Positions 21,065 through 34,000 of a DNA stretch of 64,000 nucleotides are shown here, one piece after another. This stretch comes from Muricea muricata. Taxonomy: Eukaryota > Cnidaria > Anthozoa > Malacalcyonacea > Plexauridae. Under the pieces are notes generated by a model. It was not told the DNA's origin and searched no databases. It saw nothing but the letters and a program-made list of their open reading frames with translations. Position numbers and translations under genes: made by a program. Each line of letters begins with the position of its first letter. Position 1 is the first letter of the stretch. The DNA lies in the NCBI GenBank assembly GCA_963855995.1, contig OY979717.1, forward strand, positions 19,257,906 to 19,321,905, read 5' to 3'.

Positions 21065-24000
21065 AAGGTCTTCATTTTTGTACAATGCCAATTTTATTTT
21101 ACCTTTGAGCTTTCAGCGGAATTCATGTATGAGACTAATTGACCATAGCGAAAACGATAGCAGCATGTACATTTACCAGAATGCTTTGCTGGCATCAAGC
21201 AAAAAAGGTTGAAAAAAGATGTCACCCAAGAACATAAAACGTTTTAACCAACCAAAGAGAATAACCTCCTCTCTTCAGAATAGTGGCAATTGAAATACCA
21301 GGCGGAAAACGAAATCTGAATATGAATATTAATGCACAGCAAGTAATTCTAAATGCGTACATATAAACTTGAATTGTTTGATATGTATGCATTTAGAATT
21401 ACTTGCTGGGCACTAATATTTATATTCAGATAACCTCCCCTCTTATGCTGTCCTTCACCGATGTCAATTTGCTTCTTGAAGCGATTTTTGACCGCAATGC
21501 ATTCTGGTAAAATATACATTCGCCATCTTTTTCGTTACGGTCAATTGCAACAAAAAAGTCACTTAGCGCGAAAAGATTTGTTAGTGGAAATTATTGTCTC
21601 AACGAGGTACACTCTATCTATCGCAAGTCCAGGTAAGACGTCGAAGTTATCCTACGGCAACGAAAACGAAACATATCGAAATGTGCGATCGTCGCAAAAA
21701 AGCCGCGTTTAAAAACGCAAGGTTGCAATATTCCTGCCGAAAAAATAAATCGAGTAAAAGGCAGCAGTTTTCGTTCCAGTGTTGATATATTGTTTTCGTT
21801 CCAGTGTTCATAGAATCATTATAATGACTACAAATGGTAAAGTACACAAAAGATATAGTTTCTGCACTGTCTGACGAGAACAGAATTCGTTTATTGGAGC
21901 TTTCCTTCGTCAGGAAGTCAGCAAATTTAACGTTTGGTCTGAAATCAGCTTTTTATCGGTGTATTTAGGCACTATAAATATTCAACGTACACTTTTATAA
22001 CCAAAGTAAGAAATAAACCTTCGTGGACGACAGACAATTTAAAACCCTCAAAAACGTTATATTGTAAGGTAAATATGGGAACACATTTGACACTTGGCCT
22101 TGGCCTACGTCAATGTCATAAAATATTTGAATGTTAATAGATTGCACGTTTTACATACGTCTATGTCGGAACTCGTATTATATAGTACTGGTAATCGTCA
22201 GGGCATATTTTGACATAAACCTTGGCCTTGAATTTTGGTCTGTGATTGTGTGAACAAACTCATCGAAATGTTAATCAATAAGGTGTGGTAATTTTTTTGC
22301 AGTCGGACATTTTTTTCGGATTAGAGATGCTTCGTATTTGGTCTGCAAGTTCTGTTACATAGTTATAGCTACATTAAGACTTTCAGCTATATTAAAAGAT
22401 TGTTTGCCGTGTAGGTACCGCAGTCACTAAGCACACGAAGCCGAACACTATGGTCTATACTTGAAATAACGATAAAAGCAGAATTCAAACTATCGAGTAA
22501 AGGCCCTTATAGCTAGCAAGCTAATTAAACGAATTCTGTTATATTAGTTCATAAATGTTTCAGTTAAAAAACTGAAGGCCAATTCGAACGATGAGAATTT
22601 AGCTCAAGGCAAGTTTCCTAGCCGGTTCAGGCACTATAGGTCAAGCGGAGATTCGAGATCGAGTTGATCTGAATCCATTTCATGCGCGCCGCCATCAACT
22701 GGAATCGACTCTTAGCGGTGCAAGTGCTTATCAAGGGAACATAGGAAACTTAAGACGGGAAATGTACTTGCCAAAGGCAAAGGTAATTGAAATGGAAATA
22801 ATAATCCATCAACCCATTATGGTTCAGCTTCCTAAAGCTACGTTTTCTGTACAGTCTGACTGTAATATTTATCATGATATCTCTGCCATTAGAAAGCAAT
22901 CTAGAAGATCACTATTTTGTTACACACATTGGGCCCGCCTTGAAGCCTTAGTATTCGCTATTTTAGATAACAAACCACTTTAGATGTTAATGAAGCTAGA
23001 ACTTGTCATTTGTGGTACAATTACACCGCAAAATTTATGAAATCCCGCTCGACATGCACAACAAATTTTTCGTTGCTCTCTGCAGTGTCAGATTGAGATA
23101 TATATCTATTTTTACAGCTAAATCAACATTTAATAAACCTCATAGCTGTTGAAAACACGACGAGAAGCTGCATGAATTTATATTGAAAGAATGGAATCCC
23201 TGCAAAAAGTGTTGGAAATGTTATGTGCAGTCGCAACACTATTCACAAAATCTTTTTTCTATATTAAATCCCAATCACACGCCCAGCTGGCTCTCGATTG
23301 CTCTCACATTGTGTTCACGCATGCACACACTCTAAACTCTGTCAATTTCCAATTATATACATTATGATTACATCTCTGTGACATGCTAGTTTAACACTAC
23401 ACACGTCACGATAGGGCAACTTTCCAGTTAGGGTGACAGTTGCAACCAGTGCTAGCGGATCGTAGATTTTCACGACTTTGCCGAGCCCAAGCATCCCTCG
23501 CTTGGTTCAGTCGGCTTTATCCGGGAAGTTGACCAGCTTCTTTGTTCCAGAGAAATCCAAGGATGCTCGCCTGATCACCGTTTGAACTGTCTCTTTGCAA
23601 ACGCCTCCGTTTCTTCTCTTTCAACTTTATTCCATGTGCAGATCAAAAGTGGCATCTGCAAACATCTCGGTTGCCTTGCTCTTTAGTTGCTCAGCCTTCC
23701 TCTAGTTTTCGCCTCGATTCACATCCTGGATTCTTGCTTATCAAAACTAGATGAAACCGCGACCTCACCAACACATTCCACAGCTGGTTTTGCAAGGGTG
23801 GCCCTGGATTAAGGCATTTGTTCTCACTCGCACGAGCAGACGCGTCGTACACGATTCTTAATTTCGTGCATTCGGCCGATTCCCTCACAACCGGTTGGTG
23901 AGGAATTAATGTAGGACTGTTGTCCTTTAGGAATTTCATCAACACGTTCAACAGTGCCTTTCTCGAGTTGGTCCTTGATAACTTCGTTGTATCGCTCTAG

Positions 24001-24135
24001 GGGTAGCCCGACTTCTCGTTTCCTGGCGAGGCTGTCCACTTGTCTTAAACTTCCAGATTTCTTGTTAGGAAGACTGGAAGAGGCGGGTGGTTTCCTTTCC
24101 ATGGAGCCACAATTTTTGCATACTGAGTCCAGCAA
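21065..24135 (-). pseudogene. Degraded BEL/Pao-like element fragment, copy B
   Basis: Collinear with 1,404-3,180 but longer, with an unmatched insert at about 22,520-23,380 and a foldback at 21,316-21,429. The minus strand shows BEL pol remnants in order. About 23,951-24,080 holds the linker block (LPLERYNEVIKDQLE). 23,691-23,951 holds the RT start (LIPHQPVVRES, IVYDASARAS, CLNPGPPLQ). About 23,540-23,580 holds an ILGFLWNKE-like thumb motif, and about 23,410-23,480 an IYDPLALV-like block. Stops, indels and missing catalytic parts make it inactive. It belongs to a BEL lineage distinct from the nested pair to the left. Confidence 0.75.
21316..21429. repeat. 114-bp foldback hairpin
   Basis: Arms of about 48 bp: CTGAATATGAATATTAATGC at the left, mirrored by ATTAGTGCC-side sequence ending ATATTTATATTCAG at the right. 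The core AGCAAGTAATTCTAAATGC is inverted exactly. A short AT-rich loop separates the arms. Probably a tiny MITE inserted in copy B of the BEL-like repeat, since it interrupts the homology with copy A. Confidence 0.75.
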
Positions 24136-26110
24136 AATACAGTATCAGAGAAAATGCTCTCCATGATAATGCCATCTTGTAAACTAAAAATATGAGCTAT
24201 TGAATTACAAAACAAGACACAAATCCTGGACATTTCAAATCTATTTTCGAGAGTTATAGTCAATATATTTCTCAAGAACCTTCCACCCTAAATTGCACAT
24301 CAATGCATGCATGGACCTTAAAACTGAGAAAGCCGACTTTGCCATTCTCATTGAACGGCAAAAACATCCCAGAAAAAACGGTTTGTAGTTTGCAATAACA
24401 CACTTATGCATAATTGAAATTAGGGGTGATGAAACGGCATACATGAACTTTATGATAAAGATTAATTGCGCTAACCAATTCATCCCCACTGTGAGAAAAC
24501 GGACAGTAAATATGGCTCTCTCATTTAGTGGTATTTTCTGTCTATGTCATTAATTTTTTAAGCTCATTATATACCAAGTGAGTGTAGGTTTATTGACGGC
24601 ACATAAAATATCTGATATTGTTTAAAGTGTTTCATTCCTGTTGCACATTCCCAAGTTTCCAAACTAAATTGTGCGTCATGCAGACCCTTTATCTGAAACA
24701 GGAAAGCTATATACTCGAATTTTTTTGTCGTCTTGCATGCCCAAAATCACACCTGGCGGATCATATACTTTGTGGTCAAACTGTGACATGGGTGTGACTT
24801 GCTTTCACCGCACTCAAAAATTCCGGTGCTTGAAAAAAACCACTTAACTCTTTCCTCTGCAGGACCAAAACTGAAGTGCATCGTGGGTGATGACAATACG
24901 AAGGAAATTCAGTTAATTGTCATCCTAAAATTCTCGAAAAATGCCGAAAAGCATTTAAGATAACGAAGTGTCATCTTTCCGTATTTTAAAGACAAAGACG
25001 AGTTACTACAACGTTCGAATAGGTCGAAACATATTGATTCACTACTAAAAGCACTTTTTATACCTGCATGTTATTATAAAATAAAAAAATCTCATGATGA
25101 ATGAGCGTTTGTTTTCTACATTAAACATAAAACGAAAGCAATCTTTGAATGAGATATTTAGTTGATAATATATACTTGGAAATACTATATAAGCAAATTT
25201 TTTTCAATGATAATACGTTTGACGCCGACGTAAATTAATTTAGATGTCCAAGATACCGAATGAAGAAGAGGTTAACAATAATTTAGAAAAGGTACGGTTC
25301 AGAAAAGCTTTTAAATGTTCGTTACAATACGAAAAGCAAACTTTGTGGTTGCTAGTGCTAAAACATGCACTTGTGCATAAAAAGTGGAACTTAATATACT
25401 CATCACTGTTAGATTTTCTACAAATTTCGTCGATCAACAGACAACAATGTTATTTACTTTCATAGAAGAGCTATACAAGCGCATTCAGATATTACGGGAA
25501 AGTCGTGTTCAGCTGCATGCAATTAGTATTTATGAACACATAAATTTTGAACTTTATGCGACCATATAAATTAGCGAATATTTTTGCAATTGGGTCGTAC
25601 GGATGTCTTATAGTCTTAGCAGTTAAATACGGAAAATCTCTTTAAGCTTTTAAATTAATTTTAACTTAAAGTTTTTATTCTTTTAATGAACACATGTATT
25701 TCCACTTTCATTTAATCTTTTTTTAATATTCGTTCATTTCAGCATGCTGATAAGGATTAACTCCAAATGCATGGAGAGCGACACGTATCATTAATGTAAT
25801 TAATCACTATCTGCAAAGCATACCGATTTAGCAATTCGATCTATAATATTGATTCCAAGCCAAAATGATTATACGAAGCTACAGCTGGAAATTTTGAGAT
25901 TACATAGCATATAATTATAAAGAAATTCCACAATTTCAACTGCACAACAGAGGGAAAATTCACAGTAAAAAAGGTAAAATTTGAAGCTGCAACATTGTTC
26001 CTGAAATGAAACTTGCTGAAACACTACAGTAACATCTGCCATCATTATAAGCTATATGATGATCAATGAAAAATTAGAAAATTTAGGATCAACTCCAAAT
26101 TAAGCCCTAC
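24136..26110. other. No gene established; weak promoter-like signal near 25,185
   Basis: An ACTATATAAGC TATA-like box at about 25,184-25,194 precedes an ATG at 25,244 opening a 73-codon frame (MSKIPNEEEV...). The frame has a possible donor (AAAG|GTACGG) after 16 codons. I find no convincing downstream exon or family resemblance, so I do not call a gene. The rest is AT-rich and unassigned. Confidence 0.3.
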
Positions 26111-26280
26111 TGGGACCAGATTTGACCACCAACCCCATAAATGTCAAATTATTTGTGTGCTTTACACAAAAATCATATCGATTGTCTCTTCATATATCAA
26201 AATAGGGGAAAATTTCCGATGTTCAAATAGCCATAACTTTTAATACGGTGGGCCGATTTTGATGAAATGAAAAGCAAAAC
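26111..26280. repeat. Dispersed repeat, copy 2 (partner at 951-1,123)
   Basis: Direct-orientation homolog of 951-1,123. This copy lacks one of two tandem AAAATCATATC units present in the other. Confidence 0.7.
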
Positions 26281-29200
26281 GTTTCAAATTTCATGCTCTG
26301 TCAAACTGATTTGAAATTTTGGCTACTGTCCCTATCATATGATCTAGCTTTCACTCTTTAAAAATTTGATGATTTGAGTGAAGCGATCCTTCATGCGGAA
26401 GAGATATTCACGTTTAAGTAATGAAAGACTTAAATAGTTTGGTCTTTGCACGCACATATATAGAGGATATTACCTGAAGATATGAATATTATTTTCGAGT
26501 GGTTTTAGTTTGCGGTAAAACACCCATAACCATATAATAAATATTATATATTATAATATTATAGTCAGGAAGTGTGTTTATTTTTAACGTGCCCTGTTTA
26601 ACAAGTCCAACAATGTTCAAGATACGAGGGGGGGGGGAGGTGTTAACCAATATAGTCACCTAAAAAAGGGAAGTCATAACTTATCCGAGAGGAAGGGGTG
26701 TTATTGGGGCGTTAAAATGGATTAAATAGAAGTTACAGCACTTGACTTCGTTATTCATCTATACTTCGGTCTCAACCGCGGAAAAAAACCTTTAATGAAA
26801 GATAAACTGTTTCATGGACAGGTATTTGGACAGTAAAATTAGGCGAATTGAAGTGATTAAGGGATAACGAGCAATAACGTGTGCCGTTCCACGACAACCG
26901 AGATGTTTCTGCACGAAAGGCTATCTTTAAAGCTTAATGACAAGCGAAGTATCTCCTTCACAGCTGTATTTTAGTCTTTGCATGAAGTTGACTATCAGCA
27001 AAAACGTTATAGATGTGTTATCGGCAGCTCATGTTTGTCCCCATGCGCTCGTAAGTCGTAATACAGCCACTGCCTATCAAGGTTTCAAATAACATCCAAC
27101 CGCAAATCGGTTTGGAAATGTCAATAATTATTTACTGGTAAGACGTACATCCGAGCAGATTGCACCAGAACGAGTAAGAACGTGTATTGCTCCATGCGCC
27201 CTCCGTACAAATGACCTCGATGACGCATTGACGCACGGTCTTTGATGAAGCTAATGACTTTTACATACATAGCAACGTTTTGAAAATATAAATAATGGTT
27301 GCCAAATGCCATGTTTGATTGTGTAAGATTACCCTCAGGCTTCCACGTTATCTTGTTTCGTGCAAGAAGAATGGTCTGCGCTTGCACGCACGAGAAAAGC
27401 TACTAGACGTAACTTAGAATTAGACCAGAATGCACGTTGAAAAATTACGAGTAATTTCAGGCATTAATAGCATGCAAGATTTCGATGTTACACTGATCTG
27501 AAAAACATTACAAATACCTGTACATTTATAATTATAAACGAGAATGATGAAATCAAAATGAGCAAAGCCAGAATATAAGTCACCTCATCAGTGCACGAAA
27601 GATTTGCTTCGAACCATTGAGTGCTGACCTTGGCTGTATTGACACAATATTTAGCTCAAGTTTGAGTTTATGACACAGGCTACACAATATTGCACAATTA
27701 CGCCTTTAGAGCCTGAAACCCGAGACACGCCGGACGTGATTCGGTATTGTATTGTAGTTAATTTCGATTGTTTAACAGCAAAGATAAAACAGTCGATGAG
27801 TAACCTAAATATTGTGGTGATCCTAAATATTTGAATGAAACCAGAACCTGTACTAAGTAGATGATAATCTTTGTTGTGTCTCAGCCTGAAAGTCAAGGAT
27901 AGCAAAAATATTAGGTGGGGAGAGGAAGGAACCGTGTCCAGCAATCAGGGCTTTGACAATTTATGGAATATATTATCGAGAGAACTTAATCATTATACAG
28001 TCTTTCCTTTGTATGTCTCTCTTCTCCAACCACTCCCGTTAACCAGCAGATCTCTACATGCAAATAGTTTGTGCAAGCCCAGACTTGGATGTCAGGAATC
28101 ATGTTTCTCCTTAAATTTATTTGCATACTATCTATCTAAGCAACATGTCTGTTTTGGGTTAAACTGTTTCGGTACTAGTCTACGACGGACCATGTCACTC
28201 GACACGTCCGAGTGTTGTTTGTATCTTTAGACAGTCAGACGTCCCGAATGTAAGTTTGCTTGTTACTGAGGTTGCTTTTGCATGCTGTTATATATTTAGA
28301 CTACTTGAATAAATCCATGTTAGCCTTCAGTAGCTCAAGAAAATTAAGAACTAATACTTGATCGCTCTCTTGAAATAGTTTAGTTCAACTGGCAAAAATT
28401 GACAAATGATAAACAATAATTTCATCCTATTATTCCTGAATGTTGAATACATGTTGTCATGGTAAACGTGGCTTGCACAACCTCTGCCAGAGAGTACCAG
28501 CAGAATGCGTGCAGTAACTAGTTTCTTCTTGCAATACAATTAGACCTTTGAGCCAATTACCGAAGGCGAGACTTGGTGATTATACTATGATTCTGCAATT
28601 CAGCAATAAGCCAGTTCACATGCTATAGAATACTGACGCAAGAGATTCAGCATGAAAAATAATAATACTAGTTGAGTTACCAGAGAAGCGATATTAAACA
28701 GCCTGGAAGCTAAAACTTCACGTTTTGACGACAGACGCAAAACATACAAGAAAACCATATGCATGAAGATGCATATTTAATCGAAATGAAAGTGGAAAAA
28801 TATAAGGAGTTTACCTATATAAAACAGTCTATGCGGGTCCTTCATTTATCTATTATGAAGGCTACGTACCTAAGAAAAGTAAATAATATTATGAACACAG
28901 CTGCATGCCAATATATTAAACATGTTTTATTTACCCAATCTATGACACTCGTTAGGGTCGATGCCAAGAGGCATTTACTTTTCTAAATTCACTAGAAAGT
29001 CAGAGAAAACTCTATAACAAATGGCGTTGCTAAACGTCAAACTTTATAGCAATATATTAATCCACACCTTCGCCACCTGTGTCCTCCAGAAGTTTGCAGC
29101 AGCTTTTGTGACGTCATTGTCACTGATGAAGGCAACTCATTTGTCACACTTATTAACCTACCCTTTGGCAATTTGAATATATAATTTGTCCTATTCAGCA

Positions 29201-30840
29201 ATGCGTGTTTCAGTGGCTGTGCAAGAGAAGGAAAAATAATAGCGGCTGTGTATAAGATGGCATAAATAGGAAACATAGCTACTTAACTCTGTTCACGCAA
29301 GACACGGTTGCCGGATCAGATTTGGCTTTAACAAAATTGAGCAAATAATTCGTAACTGTGCATGTAAACATGCTTTTGATCAGTAGCACGAACAAAGAAT
29401 AACAACGTTCTTTCACTACCTGAAGTGAAATGATAAAACATAATTCCTCGTTTTGAACGAAGGTCTTGTCGGGAAGTTAAAAGTCCATAAGTACAAACGT
29501 CTTGAGGAAGGGTTTGGTTGGGGTCTTGGCTCTTACTAACTTCCCGACAATTCAAAGGAACTTTGCTCGAAACGTCGGGTTTGGTTTTATAGCTAATGAA
29601 ACAACCCATACCTCCGTGTGCTTTTGACTGCACTAGCAACACTGGCAACGTAAGTGATTACTATATTACTATCATTATAGATACTGGAATGGTGAAACAA
29701 AAATTATAAAATCTATAATAACATTTAGAAAATAATGCCTCAGAGCTAATTCGCAAGAGGTATTGAGACATAACGACTCTATTTTTTAAATTTTTTTAGA
29801 TATATTATTAGCGCTTAAATTATTCACGAATATCTTTGGCCTGAAACTAAACTGCTGTGGTATGTGCAGTAGAAAAAAATCGTTACCCGAAAAGTCACCT
29901 CTGCTACTTTATGCATGCAAATGACAAATGTTGTTAATTTGGCACGCAAAATGAAAAGTTTGATTCACGCTAATTGGGGGGTATCAATTTTCTATAGCGC
30001 AACTCGTACAAGTGATAATGATCAATCGGTTGTTATAAAAGGGAAAGGTTGGAGCAATGTATTACAAGATAATATACTGTATATTTGCGAAGCAATTCAA
30101 GAACATAATATATTGATAAATATGGTTAATCTGCTTGCATTTTGCCATTGGGCATAAATGTAAAGAATTTAATTCTATGGAGCTTATCAGCCATTTTATA
30201 ACGCCCTGTGAAACACTTTTGACTCTATGCAGAACTGACTATAAAATGTGCAACCCGATATTTTCATCCACAAGTTACAACTATACTGCAGAAACGTACT
30301 AATTTACCTAAAGTATTGTGATTGACGCTTTACGATTATGTTATGAAAATGTCACATATTGTGGCTAAATTTGCTTTCAAAACAGATTCGCCACACCATA
30401 TTCGAAACGATATGTGGTTTAAACATTTCAATATTTTGCAACTCAATATCTTATTATTACTTCGAACGGCCCACTTAAGAGTGTCATGCACTTAACAAAG
30501 CAATGACCATATTTGAATAGTTTGGTTTACTTGGTGTGGCTCATGGATTCAAAAATATCCTTGAATTGGGTGACAGCCAGTGGATGTAAAAAGTGCCCAA
30601 ACATATACCAACACCTTCGGTCCACAACATGAAACATACAGAACATTGCAACGTTTTTAGGAACTTGGTAATTAAGATTTTTCAACATTCAACAAGGGGC
30701 TTGTTGTGAACCGTGAAGTTTTGCACGGGCAGATATTGTTCTGAGCAAGCCACGTTTCTTAAACAAAGAAGTGGGAAGACACATTTGAATAATAACACCA
30801 CCCGTTGTTATGTTTCGGTGTCACATTGTTATTAGCTTCC
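26281..30840. other. Long stretch without a recognised gene
   Basis: Unassigned AT-rich DNA with scattered short frames lacking family motifs. Two details stand out. There is a G run (about 26,629-26,638). A short inverted repeat, GTCGGGAAGTTA (about 29,468) against TAACTTCCCGAC (about 29,536), sits beside a CGAAACGTCGGG motif and may belong to an old transposon that I cannot name. Confidence 0.4.
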
Positions 30841-30849
30841 TCGATTCTG

Positions 30850-30935
30850 ATTGGTCGACATTGACGTCACCCTTACATGTCACAATGGTAATGAGTATTT
30901 ACCCTGGGTTTTAAAAATTATTTGGGGCTTTCACT
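30850..30935 (+). promoter_or_regulatory. Core promoter with CCAAT box, perfect CRE and TATA-like box
   Basis: ATTGG (inverted CCAAT) at 30,850-30,854, the full palindromic cAMP-response element TGACGTCA at 30,862-30,869, and TTTTAAAAAT at 30,909-30,918. An initiator-like TTTCACTG lies at about 30,929-30,936. The order and spacing are those of an inducible animal promoter, and an exon with ATG and a consensus donor follows within about 120 bp. CREs bind CREB/ATF bZIP factors. Regulation by cAMP or stress is an inference. Confidence 0.6.
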
Positions 30936-31041
30936 GCAGCACATCGTCTAGCGAAGCTCACAAGAGAAGTCCACTGAAAGAAGCAAAGTAGGAAAGTTAC
31001 AAGAAAGCGAGATATCCACCGGGAAGTTAGACCATACAATA

Positions 31042-34000
31042 ATGACGGTAAGTTCGAGACGTTCATTGTTAATACGAATCAGGATTGATCATTATTACGG
31101 TCCAACGAAATTCGACAATCCCCAACGCTTTTCGACTTCGAGCTCCTATACTATATCGCCTAAGATATCACAAACCGTGTATTTGTCCCACACAGTACAT
31201 GAAGGCGTAGGCAAGGTCTTTATAACATAGAATTGTAGTATCTATCGGAACAGTTTGTTTGTTTGGTCGAAATTCGCTTTTCCATAATGATATAAGCAAG
31301 TCTTATAAAAACATACGGTAATTTTACGGCACATCACAACACATATGTAATGCTAGTACATATACGCGGCAATGATTGCTCAAAGTATTATATTAAAGCG
31401 TTTATGTCGCTCTTGTAATATTCGATTCCCGGAGCTTTGCAGTAGGGTTTTCCCGATAGCTTTTGCGTCACAAACCAAGTAGCTTTAATATTGCTCCTAA
31501 ATATTCTTAATGGCACGAAATGTCAGATCGCGCAGCGCCTCCGTTTCGATCGCATGTCTAACTTACATCGAACACAATGGATGAAAACATTGTGATTTTA
31601 CATCTGTTTATGTTTTGTGCAGTTGATCTGGCTTGTAATTCTAGAATGCTTACTGTTACAAATAAAGCGATGAGTTATTTTGGGTCTTGTAACATGAGCG
31701 TTATAATATCCAGTTACTGCAAACAAGGTCAATGCCAATTCGATGAGGCTGCAGCATTAACATAACTGGAATTTCTGCGAGGTGAATAGTTTTAAAGTAC
31801 AGTGTAGACCGAACACTTTGCCGCTAAGTAATTCTACCTTATCAAGAGGTAACTGGAATTCATAATTTAGCGACTTTGGGCCATCTGTGTTTTGCTTTAT
31901 GTGCGAATTCTAAACATTTCGAAAACGTTTATGTTTGATTCTAAACATTTCAGAGTAAAATCTAACGAAACTACCGTAAAACCTAGGGTTGTTTTAGTTC
32001 GGTTTGCTCCAGTACATGCACCGAATTCTAAGTAAAATATAAGCGCGATAAGCCACAGGTAAACATCACGGGTCCCTGCGTTCTGATTGGTCGAGCACTT
32101 GAAAGAAATAGACCTTAATTCCACCCGTATACTTATCACTCAACAGAACTGCGAACAATACGTTTGGCTGTGTTAGCACATTTTTTGATCACGTTGACAC
32201 AAACAAAAAATAATGTCCTTACATCAGAATAAATTGCAGTCAAGCGTTTATAAATTTCGTATGTCGAACAATGTCTAATATTCCGTTATTATTAACAGTG
32301 GTTTTGTTATTAATATTCCTTCACTACCTCTGGCTTAGTGTTCAACTCCAACACATGCATTAAAGCTGTCTCAAATTTCTTGAAAAACGAATAAAAATGC
32401 ATGTATACCAAATATGTAGCATTTGGACAGGGGGATAATCATTTTGGAAGCGAACTATTGTTTTTGTGGTAGGCCTGTGAGACGACAGTTGCGATCATAT
32501 TGGCAAAATGCAGGGGGTAGACTATAGAATATACATCGAAACCACAAAATGCCACGCTCAGACAGCCGACGATAGCTTTAGCACGAAACTAATGCAAATT
32601 TATCCACTGTAAAAAATGCTTAGCTGTGCAATTGTCTTCCGCGTTGTAAACCGGAATGTGCTAGACTAAATATATAGATATTATCGACTGATATTAGGGC
32701 ATTTATAGTTTCTGTCTTGCAGCGAACTGTATTGAAACGGCACCGTGGCGGCTGTCATATAATTTAGTCGCATTTGGGGGCGACCACTTGTCCACTTTCA
32801 ATCAAAAAGGAATCCCCAGTCAGCATTGTTAGGCCTGTTGGATTTTCCAGTAAACTGCGCTCATATGAGCTAAAAGCTTTGGTGTAAGTATATCAGCTAG
32901 GAAATTAGATTTCACAGGCACAATAAAAGCCCAAAGGCACAAATTATGAAAGAAGGAAGAATAAGAAAAGTATTTGTTTTAGCAACAAAAGAACACTACA
33001 TGACGTATTGTGCTGCTAATCAATATGATTTCCTCAAATTTGAATCTTCAATGGCCATTTGCAATGGCCACATCAAACACTCACTTTACCCGTGATGAGT
33101 GGAAGGAAACTGCAGGTGAAAAACAACAGGAAAAGAAATATAATGTTCTAGTAAAACAAACACGTCAAGTAAGGGCAGCTTTGCTTTTGGCAAGCTCGCG
33201 CTTGATTAATGTGAGTTTTGACATAAATTACAATTTTTTGATTTGACAAAAGTTGTCGTATTGTTAAGCATTGAACAAACTAGTGAATGTTTTTATCTCT
33301 ACATAAAATTTTAACATAAGCAGCAGTCTTGATACGACATACTAAGTAAGTCTGCAGAAGTGTACGTGCATGGTTGTAATGAACTTATGACCGATGATGT
33401 GACATCAGATTCGAAGGAAAGTAAGATCACGTTACAACCTCAATAATAACAAATAGTCGTGTATGTCAGCCACACTAAAGTTCTTGTTTTCTTTTATCGA
33501 CTGTATAAAAAGAAAATTTGACCTAAAATTTCTTCAAAATCACAAAAGAACTTAACGGAGATGATGCAAGGAGGATTTTCTATTCGAGATAAGAGGTGTG
33601 CTTAATGTTGTTAAGGATGTGCCTATTTCGTTTCCTGTTTCATCAGTTCTTAAATCTAGCATGGGTATTAAAAAATATTTTTGATTTGATATCCCTGTTG
33701 TGGTTTACCGAAGATGGTGAGCCCACGCACCACTCAACACCTGGATATTCGGACAGCGCCGAGGTATATAAATAAAAGATCGTCAATTATATACATAATA
33801 TACTCCCACCTTGCCCTTTCTGTTTTGGTGATATGCAATATCTGTTCAATAATCTGAATGTAATATTTCACATCTTCTGAACATTAATATACATGAAACT
33901 AAATTGTCACGAAAATGCGCGAAATATATATCCCTGCTGGCAAAAAGGTCATTGCTTCCATTACAAAACACGAACAAAAAGATGGAACTTAGACGTTGCC

